Assembly: GCA_903834475.1 (NCBI GenBank)
Contig: CAILJH010000011.1
Coordinates: forward strand, 1 to 49,899
From: an uncultured Prolixibacteraceae bacterium
GTDB taxonomy: Bacteria > Bacteroidota > Bacteroidia > Bacteroidales > Prolixibacteraceae
Reading direction: 5' to 3'
Length of the DNA stretch: 49,899 bases
Both the position numbers and the translations under genes were made by a program. Of the stretch, positions 34,701 to 45,413 are shown one piece after another. The notes beneath the pieces are model-generated. The model saw nothing but the letters and a program-made list of their open reading frames with translations, was not told the origin of the DNA and did no database searches. Position 1 is the stretch's first letter. Each line of letters opens with the position of its first letter.

Positions 34701-35254
34701 AGAATGTTCGTGATTCCGTCAAGGATTTCTATGGTTACCGATTCAGCATTCAGATTGACTACTTCTGACTTTTTTACAAAGCCAAATTTTTCGGTATTGT
34801 GCCAGCCATATTGAAATCCGATACCCAAATCGAGATTAATCTCTTCAAAAATGATTTTATTTCCGTAGATATTTTTATACAGATTTCGCTGAACGGTATA
34901 GATTTTTGCCGATTCGTCGGAGAATGGTTCCCAAAGGGAGGTTTTTTCGTTTTTGTCGACCAGCAGGAGGGTTTTACTTCCGGTTATGCCTTTGTAATCA
35001 TAGATTTTATCTACCGTGTAATATGGAAACAGGGCATTATTCCGGTCTTTTCTTCCGGCCGACAACGAACCGTTGCTCGAGATAAACATCCAGTGATCGG
35101 AATCGCTGACAATGGTCATGAAGAAATCAGGCATTCGGTTGCTATGGCTGATCTTATAGAATATTTCGTTATCTATTTCTGTGAACTGACCTTTAATTTC
35201 TTCCTTTCCGGATTTCAAAAGTACGTCTCCTAAATAAATTGATCTTTTATTCAT
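31796..35254 (-). CDS. Very large GH94-superfamily phosphorylase resembling GH149 (beta-1,3-oligoglucan phosphorylase)
   Basis: A 1152-residue protein with no signal peptide, so cytosolic. N-terminal beta-sandwich sequence (~1-330) is followed by an (alpha/alpha)6-barrel region with AYIGYWGDHQIIYLLKLLELS (~527-547). The general acid should be Asp655 in RPEWNDANNALVG, the WND motif shared with cellobiose phosphorylases. H1018-TPGNAG and MTGQVKED (~1030-1037) are candidate phosphate-binding segments. The size far exceeds GH94 (~800) and fits GH149 or GH161, which phosphorolyse beta-1,3-glucan oligomers to alpha-glucose-1-phosphate. Association with GH16/GH128 supports this. GH149 against GH161 is not resolvable by eye. 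Confidence 0.8.
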   Translation of the reverse strand: MNKRSIYLGDVLLKSGKEEIKGQFTEIDNEIFYKISHSNRMPDFFMTIVSDSDHWMFISSNGSLSAGRKDRNNALFPYYTVDKIYDYKGITGSKTLLLVDKNEKTSLWEPFSDESAKIYTVQRNLYKNIYGNKIIFEEINLDLGIGFQYGWHNTEKFGFVKKSEVVNLNAESVTIEILDGITNILPNGIDFDFQNAYSNLSDAYKKNELLKETKLGLYMLSSIPVDRAEPSESLKSSTVWLCGLDTDAKILLSNRQLENFKKGISLEEETDIRASRGAYFVNTRFELAKDVKKGWMIVAEINRDSVDVANLNHFIKTAIDPQKQVNDDIDQGTANLKKIVSKADGMQMGNDELSSARHFSNTLFNVMRGGIFTTNYTIDTADFKLYIGQINRNISAKYQNWLNELPAEINYPELINRAEELSDPDLIRICYEYLPLTFSRRHGDPSRPWNQFSIETKNEDGSPKLNYQGNWRDIFQNWEALGYSFPEFLEGMISKFLNASTADGYNPYRITREGIDWESPDPHDPWAYIGYWGDHQIIYLLKLLELSQEFHPGKLDQLLEKEIFAYANVPYRIKSYAEIVKNPKDTIGFDFGLNDKIKELTRKTGADGRLVNSLDGNIYRVNLTEKILATLLSKLSNFIPEAGIWLNTQRPEWNDANNALVGNGVSMVTLYYLRRFLKFWSERFNESAITEISVSEEVETFFDKIFTLFAENTALLKTGFSNVERRRFTDFLGEAGSNFRNAIYQKSFSGRKKSVQVKALIEFTQLALKYIDQSIQANKREDGLYHSYNLISFSDQSISIRHLYEMLEGQVAVLSSGYLSVQESLDVLDALKSSSLFRKDQYSYLLYPDRQLPLFVQKNNIPVEKINSSKLLGKLIAENDLSILKADDLGNYHFNGAFRNAMFLESALKKLNPEEYGALLSEEKEKVLAIYETLFDHQSFTGRSGTFYGYEGLGSIYWHMVAKLLLAAQECFFKGINEGADPVTIGKIKDHYYEIKAGIGLSKSPELYGAFPTDAYSHTPGNAGAQQPGMTGQVKEDFLTRMSELGIHIENGEIGFRFPMINPEEFLKQKSVFEYFDLKDEKQQIILNEGQLGFTFCQVPVIYTASNEDKIKITNTDGTWIELAGNTIKHDWSASLFEREGKFSQIEVSFRK

Positions 35255-35284
35255 TCTGGTATGTGTTGAGGTGTTCTTTGAAGA

Positions 35285-36103
35285 TTATTTTTTCTGATAG
35301 ATTCTCACGTAATCAATTTCCATGGATTGCGGGAATGCCTGTTCGTCAATTCCTTTTGCATTTCCCCACGCACCGCCAACTGCGATATTCAAAATCAGGT
35401 AGAATGGTTTGTTGTAAGGCCATTTTGTTTCTCCAAGTCCTTCGTTGTGGTATGTAAAATATAGGCTGTCGTCAACAAAGGCCTTAATAACTTCAGGTGT
35501 CCATTCCAGAATGTAGTTGTGAAATTTTTCACTCGCCTCGGGAACGGTCATGATGGCTGTTTTCTGATTTCCAGCCTGCCATTGGTAATCCTTCGAATGG
35601 GCTGAGGCATGAATTACATTCAAATCGTGACCGACATGTTCCATGATGTCAATTTCGCCCACATCGGGCCAGTTGCCATCTTTGAAAGTCCAGCCACCGG
35701 GCATCATCCAGATAGCAGACCATGTGCCCCTTCCGGCAGGAACTTTTGCACGCACTTCAACCCGACCACACTGCCAGTCGGCCCTGGAAATCAGCCGACC
35801 TGAAGTATATTTCTTTCCTTCAAAATCCTCTTTGATGGCTGTAATTTTTAATTTTCCATTGGCCACACTGGTATTTTCTTTTCTGCCAGTGGTGTATAAC
35901 TGAGCTTCGTTGTTTCCCCAGCCTGCGGAATTTCCTTCCGTGTCGTAGATCCATTTGGTCGAATCGGGAAGGCCGGTGTAGTCAAATTCGTCACTCCAAA
36001 CCAGCTGATAATCATCGCTTTTTTTGTCAGTTTTTCTGGAATTGCATCCTGAATACAGGATAATGATTAAAAAGAAAATCGAAACTTTTAGAAAATTTTT
36101 CAT
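35285..36103 (-). CDS. GH16 beta-glucanase lipoprotein (laminarinase type)
   Basis: A 272-residue lipoprotein with lipobox YSGC (Cys20), probably outer-membrane anchored. The GH16 fold runs from QLVWSDEFDYTG to MEIDYVRIYQK. The catalytic motif is EIDIME at 150-155 (nucleophile Glu150, acid/base Glu155). GRLISRADWQCGRVEVRAKVPAGRGTWSAIWMMP and YNKPFYLILNIAVGGAWG are typical of laminarinase-like GH16 (subfamily 3 type). It would cut beta-1,3- or mixed-linkage glucan at the cell surface. It is the first gene of the locus, 30 nt before the phosphorylase gene. Confidence 0.92.
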   Translation of the reverse strand: MKNFLKVSIFFLIIILYSGCNSRKTDKKSDDYQLVWSDEFDYTGLPDSTKWIYDTEGNSAGWGNNEAQLYTTGRKENTSVANGKLKITAIKEDFEGKKYTSGRLISRADWQCGRVEVRAKVPAGRGTWSAIWMMPGGWTFKDGNWPDVGEIDIMEHVGHDLNVIHASAHSKDYQWQAGNQKTAIMTVPEASEKFHNYILEWTPEVIKAFVDDSLYFTYHNEGLGETKWPYNKPFYLILNIAVGGAWGNAKGIDEQAFPQSMEIDYVRIYQKK

Positions 36104-36262
36104 CGGTGACTTTTTGAAAGATTAGTTCGTTTTTTTATCGGTGAATAAACATAGTAATAAAACCTGAAATTATCAATTTTCAAAAATATTCGGTAAAGTA
36201 AAAAAAAAGGCTAAACAGTTTTCCTGCTTAGCCTTGTATGTGTTTGAAATTCAAATATCAAT
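36104..36262 (-). promoter_or_regulatory. Upstream region of the glucan operon with the korB terminator at its far end
   Basis: The region is 159 bp of AT-rich sequence between GH16 and korB. A hairpin at 36207-36235 (AAGGCTAA/TTAGCCTT, T run on the minus strand) ends the kor transcript. The rest should hold the glucan-operon promoter. Only imperfect -7 boxes (for example TATGTTTA on the minus strand) are visible. Confidence 0.45.
36201..36236 (-). terminator. Terminator after korB
   Basis: An 8-bp stem AAGGCTAA/TTAGCCTT (36207-36214 with 36228-36235) is followed on the minus strand by a long T run. It separates the kor operon from the glucan operon. Confidence 0.8.
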
Positions 36263-37327
36263 TTATTCGAAGCATTTCTGATTGAAAAACTTCACCGGTT
36301 CATCGCAATTCTCGCCGTCAACAGTCCAGGTATTCCCCGAATGCAGAAGTTCGTCCATACAGCTTATTTTTCGTTTTTGCTGAACGGTTTCAATCTGTTT
36401 TTTCATTTCCTGATCGTAAACCGGTGCTTCTACGCTGCGGATAACTCCCATGGCAACCGGAAATTCAGGAAGCGACATATTGATTAACGCAACCTGTAAT
36501 CCAATGTTGTCGTCTGTCGGGTCGTGCACCAGGATATCTTCACGGGTGATTCCATTTTCCCCGATTTTTGCCACTTTAAGTCTGCCATTGTCATAAATCA
36601 AACCTTTGTCTTCCTCTTCACCAAAAATCATTGGCTGACCGGCTTTCAGGAACAATTGACGTTCGGAGCGGAATTTAGGATCTGAAACATAATCGTGAAT
36701 TCCATCATTAAAAATTACGCAGTTTTGCAACACTTCAACCACCGATGTTCCCTGATGCAGGGCTGCAGCAGCCAGTACTTCCTGTGTATGTTTTACGTTG
36801 CTGTCAACAGCACGGGCAAAGAACGTACCGCGCGAACCCAAAACCAGCTGACCCGGTACAAACGAATCTTCGATGGTTCCGAACGGTGAGGTTTTGGTAA
36901 TCTTGCCCCGGTCGGAAGTAGGCGAATACTGGCCTTTGGTCAAACCATATATTTTGTTGTTGAAAAGTACCAGGTTGATGTCGATGTTCCGGCGAACCAG
37001 ATGAATAAAATGGTTTCCACCGATTGCCAGCGAATCGCCATCGCCGGTCATGACCCAAACCGTTAGAGCCGGATTGGCCGATTTTACTCCTGAAGCAATG
37101 GCCGCTGCACGACCGTGAATGGTATGAAAACCATAGGTGTTCATGTAATACGGAAACCTCGAAGAGCACCCGATTCCGGAGATAACAGCAAAATCCTTGT
37201 GCGCGATATCCATATCGGCCATGGTCTTTTGAACAGCGTTCATAATGGCATAGTCGCCACAACCCGGGCACCAGCGAACTTCAGCAGCACTTTTGAAATC
37301 TTTGGCAGTATAATTAAATTTTGTCAT
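36263..37327 (-). CDS. korB: 2-oxoacid:ferredoxin oxidoreductase, beta subunit
   Basis: A 354-residue thiamine-diphosphate-binding subunit. EVRWCPGCGDYAIMNAVQKTM (17-37) carries the CPGCG cluster/metal motif. ISGIGCSSRFPYYMNTYGFHTIHGRA and TGDGDSLAIGGNHFIHLVRRNIDI are the ThDP/Mg-binding region. Together with KorA it converts 2-oxoglutarate (or another 2-oxoacid) and CoA to the acyl-CoA with reduced ferredoxin. Two genes of this type, alpha with fused gamma then beta, are standard in Bacteroidota and serve the reductive or oxidative TCA route. It starts 2 nt after korA. Confidence 0.93.
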   Translation of the reverse strand: MTKFNYTAKDFKSAAEVRWCPGCGDYAIMNAVQKTMADMDIAHKDFAVISGIGCSSRFPYYMNTYGFHTIHGRAAAIASGVKSANPALTVWVMTGDGDSLAIGGNHFIHLVRRNIDINLVLFNNKIYGLTKGQYSPTSDRGKITKTSPFGTIEDSFVPGQLVLGSRGTFFARAVDSNVKHTQEVLAAAALHQGTSVVEVLQNCVIFNDGIHDYVSDPKFRSERQLFLKAGQPMIFGEEEDKGLIYDNGRLKVAKIGENGITREDILVHDPTDDNIGLQVALINMSLPEFPVAMGVIRSVEAPVYDQEMKKQIETVQQKRKISCMDELLHSGNTWTVDGENCDEPVKFFNQKCFE

Positions 37328-37329
37328 GA

Positions 37330-39171
37330 TTAAGCCTCCAGTATTTTTTCAAATTTCTCAACTAATTCAAACACCGAGAAAGGTAAACCTTTCATTTTAT
37401 TGATCTGACGGTATTCAAATTCAGGCAATTTATCGCGCAGATAGCTGGCAAATTGGCCCATGTTTAATTCGCAAACGACGATTTTTTTAAATTTGCTGAA
37501 TACTTCAGCTGTATTTTTGGGCAATGGTTTAATGTAGTTAAAATGCGCCAGGCTAACTTTCTTTCCGGCTTCCTGCATTGCATTCACCGAACTGATCATG
37601 TGTCCGTAAGTTCCGCCCCAGCCAACTACCAGTAAATCTCCTTCAGGTTCACCTGCCAATTCAAGTTCAGGAATCATATCAACCACTTTCTCCACTTTGG
37701 CTGCTCTGATTTCGCTGTTTTTCTGATGATTGTCCGGATCCTGGTTCACACCTCCGGCATTATTCTTTTCCAATCCTCCGATGCGGTGTTCGAAGCCTTC
37801 CATTCCTGGAATGGCCCAATCCCTTGCAAGTGTTTCAGGATCGCGGTTATATGGTAAAAATGTTTCAGGATTTGTTGCCTTTCTGGGTGTGATGGAAGGA
37901 AGTTCGCTCATCATAGGAACCCGCCATGGTTCGCTGCCATTGCCTAAAAATCCGTCAGTCAATAGTACAACCGGAACCATTCGTTCCAAAGCAATTTTTG
38001 CTGAGAGAAATGCATAATAAAAACAATCGGAAGGAGTGCTGGCAGCCAAAACAACTACCGGGCTTTCGCCGTTTCTTCCGTATAAAGTTTGTAACAAGTC
38101 AGATTGTTCGGTTTTTGTTGGAAGACCGGTTGACGGGCCTCCACGCTGAACATTGACCACCACAATGGGCAATTCGGCCATAACCGAAAGACCAAGTGCT
38201 TCTGATTTTAAGGCAAAACCTGGTCCTGAAGTGGACGTTACCCCCAGATGACCTGCAAATGCGGCTCCAATGGTGGTACAAATCCCTGCGATTTCGTCTT
38301 CAGCCTGAAATGATTTTACACCCAGATCTTTTCGTTCGGCCAAAGCTTGCAATACATCGGTGGCCGGAGTGATCGGGTAGGAGCCTATAAACAATGGAAG
38401 TCCGGCTTTTTCAGCAGCGGCAATAAAACCCCATGCCGTAGCATTGTTGCCGTTAATATTGCGGTAAATACCTTTTTCGATGGGTGCCGGATGAACAATG
38501 TACTGTGGAGTCATGTGCTGCAGGTTCATTCCATAGTTGTATCCAGCGTGAAGAACGAGCAGGTTTGCTTCGGCAATCAACGGACTTTTTTTGCCGAACT
38601 TTGACTGAATAAATTTTTCAATGTAATCCAGCGGACGATCAAACATCCAGCAGATTAATCCCAGAGCAAACATATTTTTACAGCGAAGAACACTTTTGTT
38701 GTCGAGTTCCAATTCTTTCAGGCTTTCTTTAGTGAGGCTTGTAATTGGAACAGGAATCAGGGAGAAGTCCTCAAGTTTTAGTTCAGCAAACGGATCATTG
38801 GTTTTGAACTGAGCTTTCTCTAAATTTTTGTCATTGAACGAGTCAGCATCAAAAATGATGGTTCCGCCCGGATTCATGAAAACCGCGTTGGCCTTGAGCG
38901 CTGCAGGATTCATGGCAACCAGAACGTGGGCTAAATCGCCGGGAGTTGTAATTTTCTTTTTTCCAAATTGAACCTGAAATCCGGAAACTCCGCCTACCGT
39001 TCCCTGTGGTGCCCTGATTTCGGAAGGGTAATCGGGAAAGGTTGAAATGTCGTTTCCCAATAGTGCCGAAGTGTCAGAAAACAAGGTTCCGGTCAACTGC
39101 ATTCCATCGCCCGAATCTCCGGAAAACCGAATGGCAACTTCTTCAAGTTCAATTACTTTTGTGTGTTTCAT
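37330..39171 (-). CDS. korA: 2-oxoacid:ferredoxin oxidoreductase, fused gamma-alpha subunit
   Basis: A 613-residue protein. The N-terminal gamma domain has VAIRFSGDSGDGMQLTGTLFSDTSA (~13-37) and EIRAPQGTVGGVSGFQV. The alpha domain begins near NGNNATAWGFIAAAEKAGLPLFIGSYPITPATDVLQAL and has AEDEIAGICTTIGAAFAGHLGVTSTSGPGFALKSEALGLSVMAELPIVVVNVQRGGPSTGLPTKTEQSDLLQTLYG. That is the usual pyruvate/2-oxoglutarate ferredoxin oxidoreductase core. I chose the ATG at 39171 (MKHTKVIELEEV). An upstream in-frame start at 39213 adds 14 residues of poor family fit. It is the first gene of the korAB operon. Confidence 0.92.
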   Translation of the reverse strand: MKHTKVIELEEVAIRFSGDSGDGMQLTGTLFSDTSALLGNDISTFPDYPSEIRAPQGTVGGVSGFQVQFGKKKITTPGDLAHVLVAMNPAALKANAVFMNPGGTIIFDADSFNDKNLEKAQFKTNDPFAELKLEDFSLIPVPITSLTKESLKELELDNKSVLRCKNMFALGLICWMFDRPLDYIEKFIQSKFGKKSPLIAEANLLVLHAGYNYGMNLQHMTPQYIVHPAPIEKGIYRNINGNNATAWGFIAAAEKAGLPLFIGSYPITPATDVLQALAERKDLGVKSFQAEDEIAGICTTIGAAFAGHLGVTSTSGPGFALKSEALGLSVMAELPIVVVNVQRGGPSTGLPTKTEQSDLLQTLYGRNGESPVVVLAASTPSDCFYYAFLSAKIALERMVPVVLLTDGFLGNGSEPWRVPMMSELPSITPRKATNPETFLPYNRDPETLARDWAIPGMEGFEHRIGGLEKNNAGGVNQDPDNHQKNSEIRAAKVEKVVDMIPELELAGEPEGDLLVVGWGGTYGHMISSVNAMQEAGKKVSLAHFNYIKPLPKNTAEVFSKFKKIVVCELNMGQFASYLRDKLPEFEYRQINKMKGLPFSVFELVEKFEKILEA

Positions 39172-39213
39172 TCTAAATTTTTGAGTTATTAAACATATCT
39201 CTTGCTTGTTCAT

Positions 39214-39524
39214 CTAAACTCGTTGTAACGAGCTAAAGATGATATATTTATTACTAATGATTGTTCTGGTAAGGAATATTACAAATGTGCATTTGAAGTG
39301 ATTTTCCTTTGACTGGTTTTTGTTTTTTAAAACGCAGCAAAAATAACCATTATTTAATAAGACAGACAGGATAGACCGATTTATTTCGTTATACATTTTC
39401 CTTCAAAATAAGGTATTTTTCATTTTATTGACATGAAAAAGGAACCACATTGTAAGTGGTTCAAATCATTTTACACCCAACCCTTTTTCTATCTTTGTTG
39501 TTCAATTTGAAAAGAATTCTGAAA
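39214..39524. other. Divergent intergenic region between korA and the gamma-carbonic-anhydrase gene
   Basis: AT-rich and gene-free. It contains a perfect 7-bp hairpin GAACCAC/GTGGTTC (39442-39448 with 39456-39462). A promoter box for the plus-strand gene is at 39490. The korA promoter should lie in the left half, but no consensus is obvious. Confidence 0.5.
39490..39497 (+). promoter_or_regulatory. -7 promoter box for the gamma-carbonic-anhydrase gene
   Basis: TATCTTTG matches the TAnnTTTG consensus and ends 27 nt before the ATG at 39525. A TTTTA at 39469-39473 is a plausible, imperfect -33 element. The box favours the start at 39525 over an upstream frame extension that would begin before the promoter. 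Confidence 0.6.
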
Positions 39525-40043
39525 ATGGCACTGATAAAAACACTTTTAGGTAAAACTCCGGAATTTGGAGAGAATTGTTTCCTGGCTGAAACAGCCGTCA
39601 TTATTGGCGATGTGGTAACCGGAAGCGATTGCAGCATCTGGTACGGCGCAGTCCTCCGTGGTGATGTTCATTATATCCGGATTGGGAACAATACCAATAT
39701 TCAGGATAATGCGGTGGTTCATGCCACCTACCAGAAATCGCCTACCAATATTGGAAACAATGTCACCATTGCTCATGGGGCGATTGTTCACGGTTGTACC
39801 ATTCAGGATAATGTGATGATTGGCATGAATGCCGTTGTTCTGGATGATGCTGTGATTGAAAGCAACAGCATTGTCGCTGCCGGATCGGTTGTCAGTAAGG
39901 GAACTGTTGTTGAAAGCGGCACTGTTTATGGAGGAATTCCGGCAAAGAAAATAAAAGATATCAGTCCCGAATTGTTGGAAGGTCAGATCAAACGAATAGC
40001 CAAAGCCTATGGAACTTATTCCGGTTGGTATAAGGAAGTTTAA
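39525..40043 (+). CDS. Gamma-type carbonic anhydrase family protein
   Basis: A 172-residue left-handed beta-helix (hexapeptide repeat) protein. Zinc ligands are visible as His66 in DNAVVHATYQ and His84/His89 in VTIAHGAIVHG, with the same 5-residue spacing as in the archaeal Cam enzyme. ETAVIIGDVVTGSDCSIWYGAVLRGDVHYIRIGNNTNIQDN is typical of the YrdA/PaaY/gamma-CA group. The acidic loop used by Cam as a proton shuttle is absent, as in most bacterial members, so real activity is unproven. A strong convergent terminator follows. Confidence 0.88.
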   Translation: MALIKTLLGKTPEFGENCFLAETAVIIGDVVTGSDCSIWYGAVLRGDVHYIRIGNNTNIQDNAVVHATYQKSPTNIGNNVTIAHGAIVHGCTIQDNVMIGMNAVVLDDAVIESNSIVAAGSVVSKGTVVESGTVYGGIPAKKIKDISPELLEGQIKRIAKAYGTYSGWYKEV

Positions 40044-40063
40044 AGTGATCATTTAATCAGGAT

Positions 40064-40110
40064 AAAAAGAAAGCGGCAAACTCTTCATCAGAGTTTACCG
40101 CTTTCTTTTT
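40064..40110. terminator. Bidirectional terminator between the gamma-CA and GH2 genes
   Basis: A 20-bp stem with one mismatch (40064-40083 with 40091-40110) and a 7-nt loop has A and T runs forming the base, so it can act on both convergent transcripts. Confidence 0.9.
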
Positions 40111-40128
40111 ATATCGGTGCGTTACTTT

Positions 40129-43521
<3,393 letters not shown>

Positions 43522-43581
43522 TCAAATTTTGGTGAGCGAATGGCTTATAAATTACTATTATTGCACCTTCAAATTGAACTG

Positions 43582-44181
43582 ATGAAACTTGAAATACATC
43601 CTAAGGCTCAGGCCTTGATTTTTGATCTGGACGGAACTTTGTCTGATTCGCTGCCAACACATATTGCAAGCTGGCATGCGGTGTGCAAAAAACTGAACTG
43701 CATCTTCGACGAACAAATGCTAATCGAAATGACAGGTATGCCTACCATTAGTTTTGCCGAACGAATTAAACGGGAACAAAATTTGGAAATTCCTGCTGAA
43801 GATATAGTTGTACTTAAACAAGAGGAATTCTGGCGAAATATTAATCGGATCAAACCTCACGATGCAGTGATTGATCTGATGAAAGAAGCACACGGAAAAA
43901 TTCCAATGTCAGTTGGTACAGGTGCGAGCCGGATTAGCGCCATGCTTCAGATGAAGGAATTGGGAATTGATGAGCTCTTCGATTTTATTGTCACTGCCGA
44001 TGATGTCGTCCGTCATAAACCTGAACCCGAAACTTTCCTAAAATGTGCTGAATTGATGAACATTGATCCGGAGTTTTGCCAGGTTTTCGAAGATGGCGAA
44101 TTGGGTATGCAGGCTGCACAGACTGCCGGAATGTTGCTGACTGATGTCCGCCCGTTTGTAACCGATCCGTTTTCGGCATGA
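43582..44181 (+). CDS. HAD-superfamily hydrolase, beta-phosphoglucomutase-like
   Basis: A 199-residue HAD protein: ALIFDLDGTLSDSLPTHIASWHAV (~9-32) is motif I plus the helical-cap start, MSVGTGASRISAMLQMKELGI is motif II, and ADDVVRHKPEPETFLKCAELM has the motif III Lys. QVFEDGELGMQAAQTAGM is motif IV. The cap and the FEDGE string fit beta-phosphoglucomutase and YqaB-type fructose-1-phosphatases; the TLSDSLPTH tail fits the latter better. The start at MKLEIHPKAQ is preferred, since the longer frame adds 28 residues without HAD similarity. It ends 4 nt before the convergent GTPase gene stop. Confidence 0.82.
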   Translation: MKLEIHPKAQALIFDLDGTLSDSLPTHIASWHAVCKKLNCIFDEQMLIEMTGMPTISFAERIKREQNLEIPAEDIVVLKQEEFWRNINRIKPHDAVIDLMKEAHGKIPMSVGTGASRISAMLQMKELGIDELFDFIVTADDVVRHKPEPETFLKCAELMNIDPEFCQVFEDGELGMQAAQTAGMLLTDVRPFVTDPFSA

Positions 44182-44185
44182 GGGG

Positions 44186-45154
44186 TTATTTTTCCTGAGC
44201 TAAAAAATGTTGGATTTCTTTTTCAATTTCGAATTTGCTGATTTCTTTCCCGATAAAAACCAAAACATTTTCGCCCGGTTCATAGGGATTAATTACCGAT
44301 CCTTCGATAATGGAAGTTGCACCGCCAACAGCCTGAACGATGGTGTGCATCGGGTTGCCCGAAAATCGCACGATTCCTTTAATCCGGAAGATATCCTTTT
44401 TATGAATAGATGAGAAGTACCTGAACCATTCACAAAACGTGGTTTCGTTTAGCGTACCTCCAAACCGAATGGTAAAACTATGGAATCCGGCTGGATCAGA
44501 TTCGAAGTACATTGGTTTACGGATTTTCCGGAGAAATTCATCCTGCAAATTCGGCTGCATGATATGGAGTTGTGATCCGTCAATCCAGCCAAAATTGGTT
44601 TCAACCAACTTCGCGGTAGGATTTAGGGCGAGTATTCTTTTCCGGATGACGGAAAGCTGGCTGGTAAAGGTAGTATTGATTTTGTTTATTATAATTAGAT
44701 CGCTGAGAATGATTTGTTTTTGCTGTTCGAAACCAGGACTTTGTTCCTGAAAGTTCATCGCATCCACAAGGCAAACCGTTCCGCTCAATTCGAAAAGCCT
44801 GATTAAATCCGGATCCTCAAAAAACGGTTGAATAATCGGGCCCGGATCTGCAATTCCCGTGGTTTCAATAATCAGTTGCTCCAGATGATCGTGCTTTTTC
44901 ACCAATTCCTGAAGGGCCAGTGAAAACTCGTTGAAGATGGAGCAACAAATGCACCCATTGTTCAGTTCCACAATACTTTCGGGTTGAAGGCCGTACATCA
45001 GTGCAGAATCGATAGAAACGTCACCGAATTCATTCTCAATCAATCCGATCTTCAATCCTTTATTCTGCATCAGGACATGATTAATAAAGCTTGTCTTTCC
45101 CGAACCGAGAAAGCCTGTGACAATCAGAACCGGTATTTTAAGTTTTTCTGGCAA
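44186..45154 (-). CDS. CobW/COG0523-family P-loop GTPase (G3E metallochaperone)
   Basis: A 322-residue G3E GTPase. Walker A is GFLGSGKTSFINHVL (14-28), then ENEFGDVSIDSAL and the metal motif GCICCS (Cys68, Cys70, Cys71). IIETTGIADPGPI and INKINTTFTSQLSV follow. The C-terminal CobW_C domain holds the GTLNETTFCEWFRYFS segment. Family members (YjiA, ZigA, ZNG1-like) deliver zinc or another metal to client proteins. No client or Zur-type site could be found beside it, so the metal is unknown. It is monocistronic and convergent with the HAD gene. Confidence 0.9.
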   Translation of the reverse strand: MPEKLKIPVLIVTGFLGSGKTSFINHVLMQNKGLKIGLIENEFGDVSIDSALMYGLQPESIVELNNGCICCSIFNEFSLALQELVKKHDHLEQLIIETTGIADPGPIIQPFFEDPDLIRLFELSGTVCLVDAMNFQEQSPGFEQQKQIILSDLIIINKINTTFTSQLSVIRKRILALNPTAKLVETNFGWIDGSQLHIMQPNLQDEFLRKIRKPMYFESDPAGFHSFTIRFGGTLNETTFCEWFRYFSSIHKKDIFRIKGIVRFSGNPMHTIVQAVGGATSIIEGSVINPYEPGENVLVFIGKEISKFEIEKEIQHFLAQEK

Positions 45155-45413
45155 AATATTTTATTTAAGTTCAAAACTAAATCTACCCGATGGTGGTTTA
45201 TTAAATAAAGTTGTGGCATTTAATAAAAAGATTCACTTATGATTTCAATGTTATTATTTCTTTCTGATATTGAATAATAACGTAAAAATAAATTGAACAT
45301 TTTTAAATAAATGATTTAATATTCGATTGAATTGCCTAACTTATAGCGAATTAATAATGAAATTTTGTTTCTATGGCAAAGTCCGGATTTTACTAATTCT
45401 AAAATTATAAACT
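45155..45413. other. AT-rich divergent intergenic region before the S9 peptidase gene
   Basis: 259 bp with no gene, repeat or hairpin that I can support. It must contain the promoters of the GTPase and peptidase genes, but no exact TAnnTTTG box lies at the usual distance. Confidence 0.4.

Noticed and set aside
26270..36103. SusC/SusD-type polysaccharide utilisation locus
   Set aside because: No TonB-dependent receptor, SusD-like lipoprotein or hybrid two-component/ECF regulator is encoded in the window, so a classical PUL cannot be claimed.
36804..37271. 155-residue open frame inside korB
   Set aside because: Same strand, different frame; korB carries clear catalytic motifs over the whole stretch.
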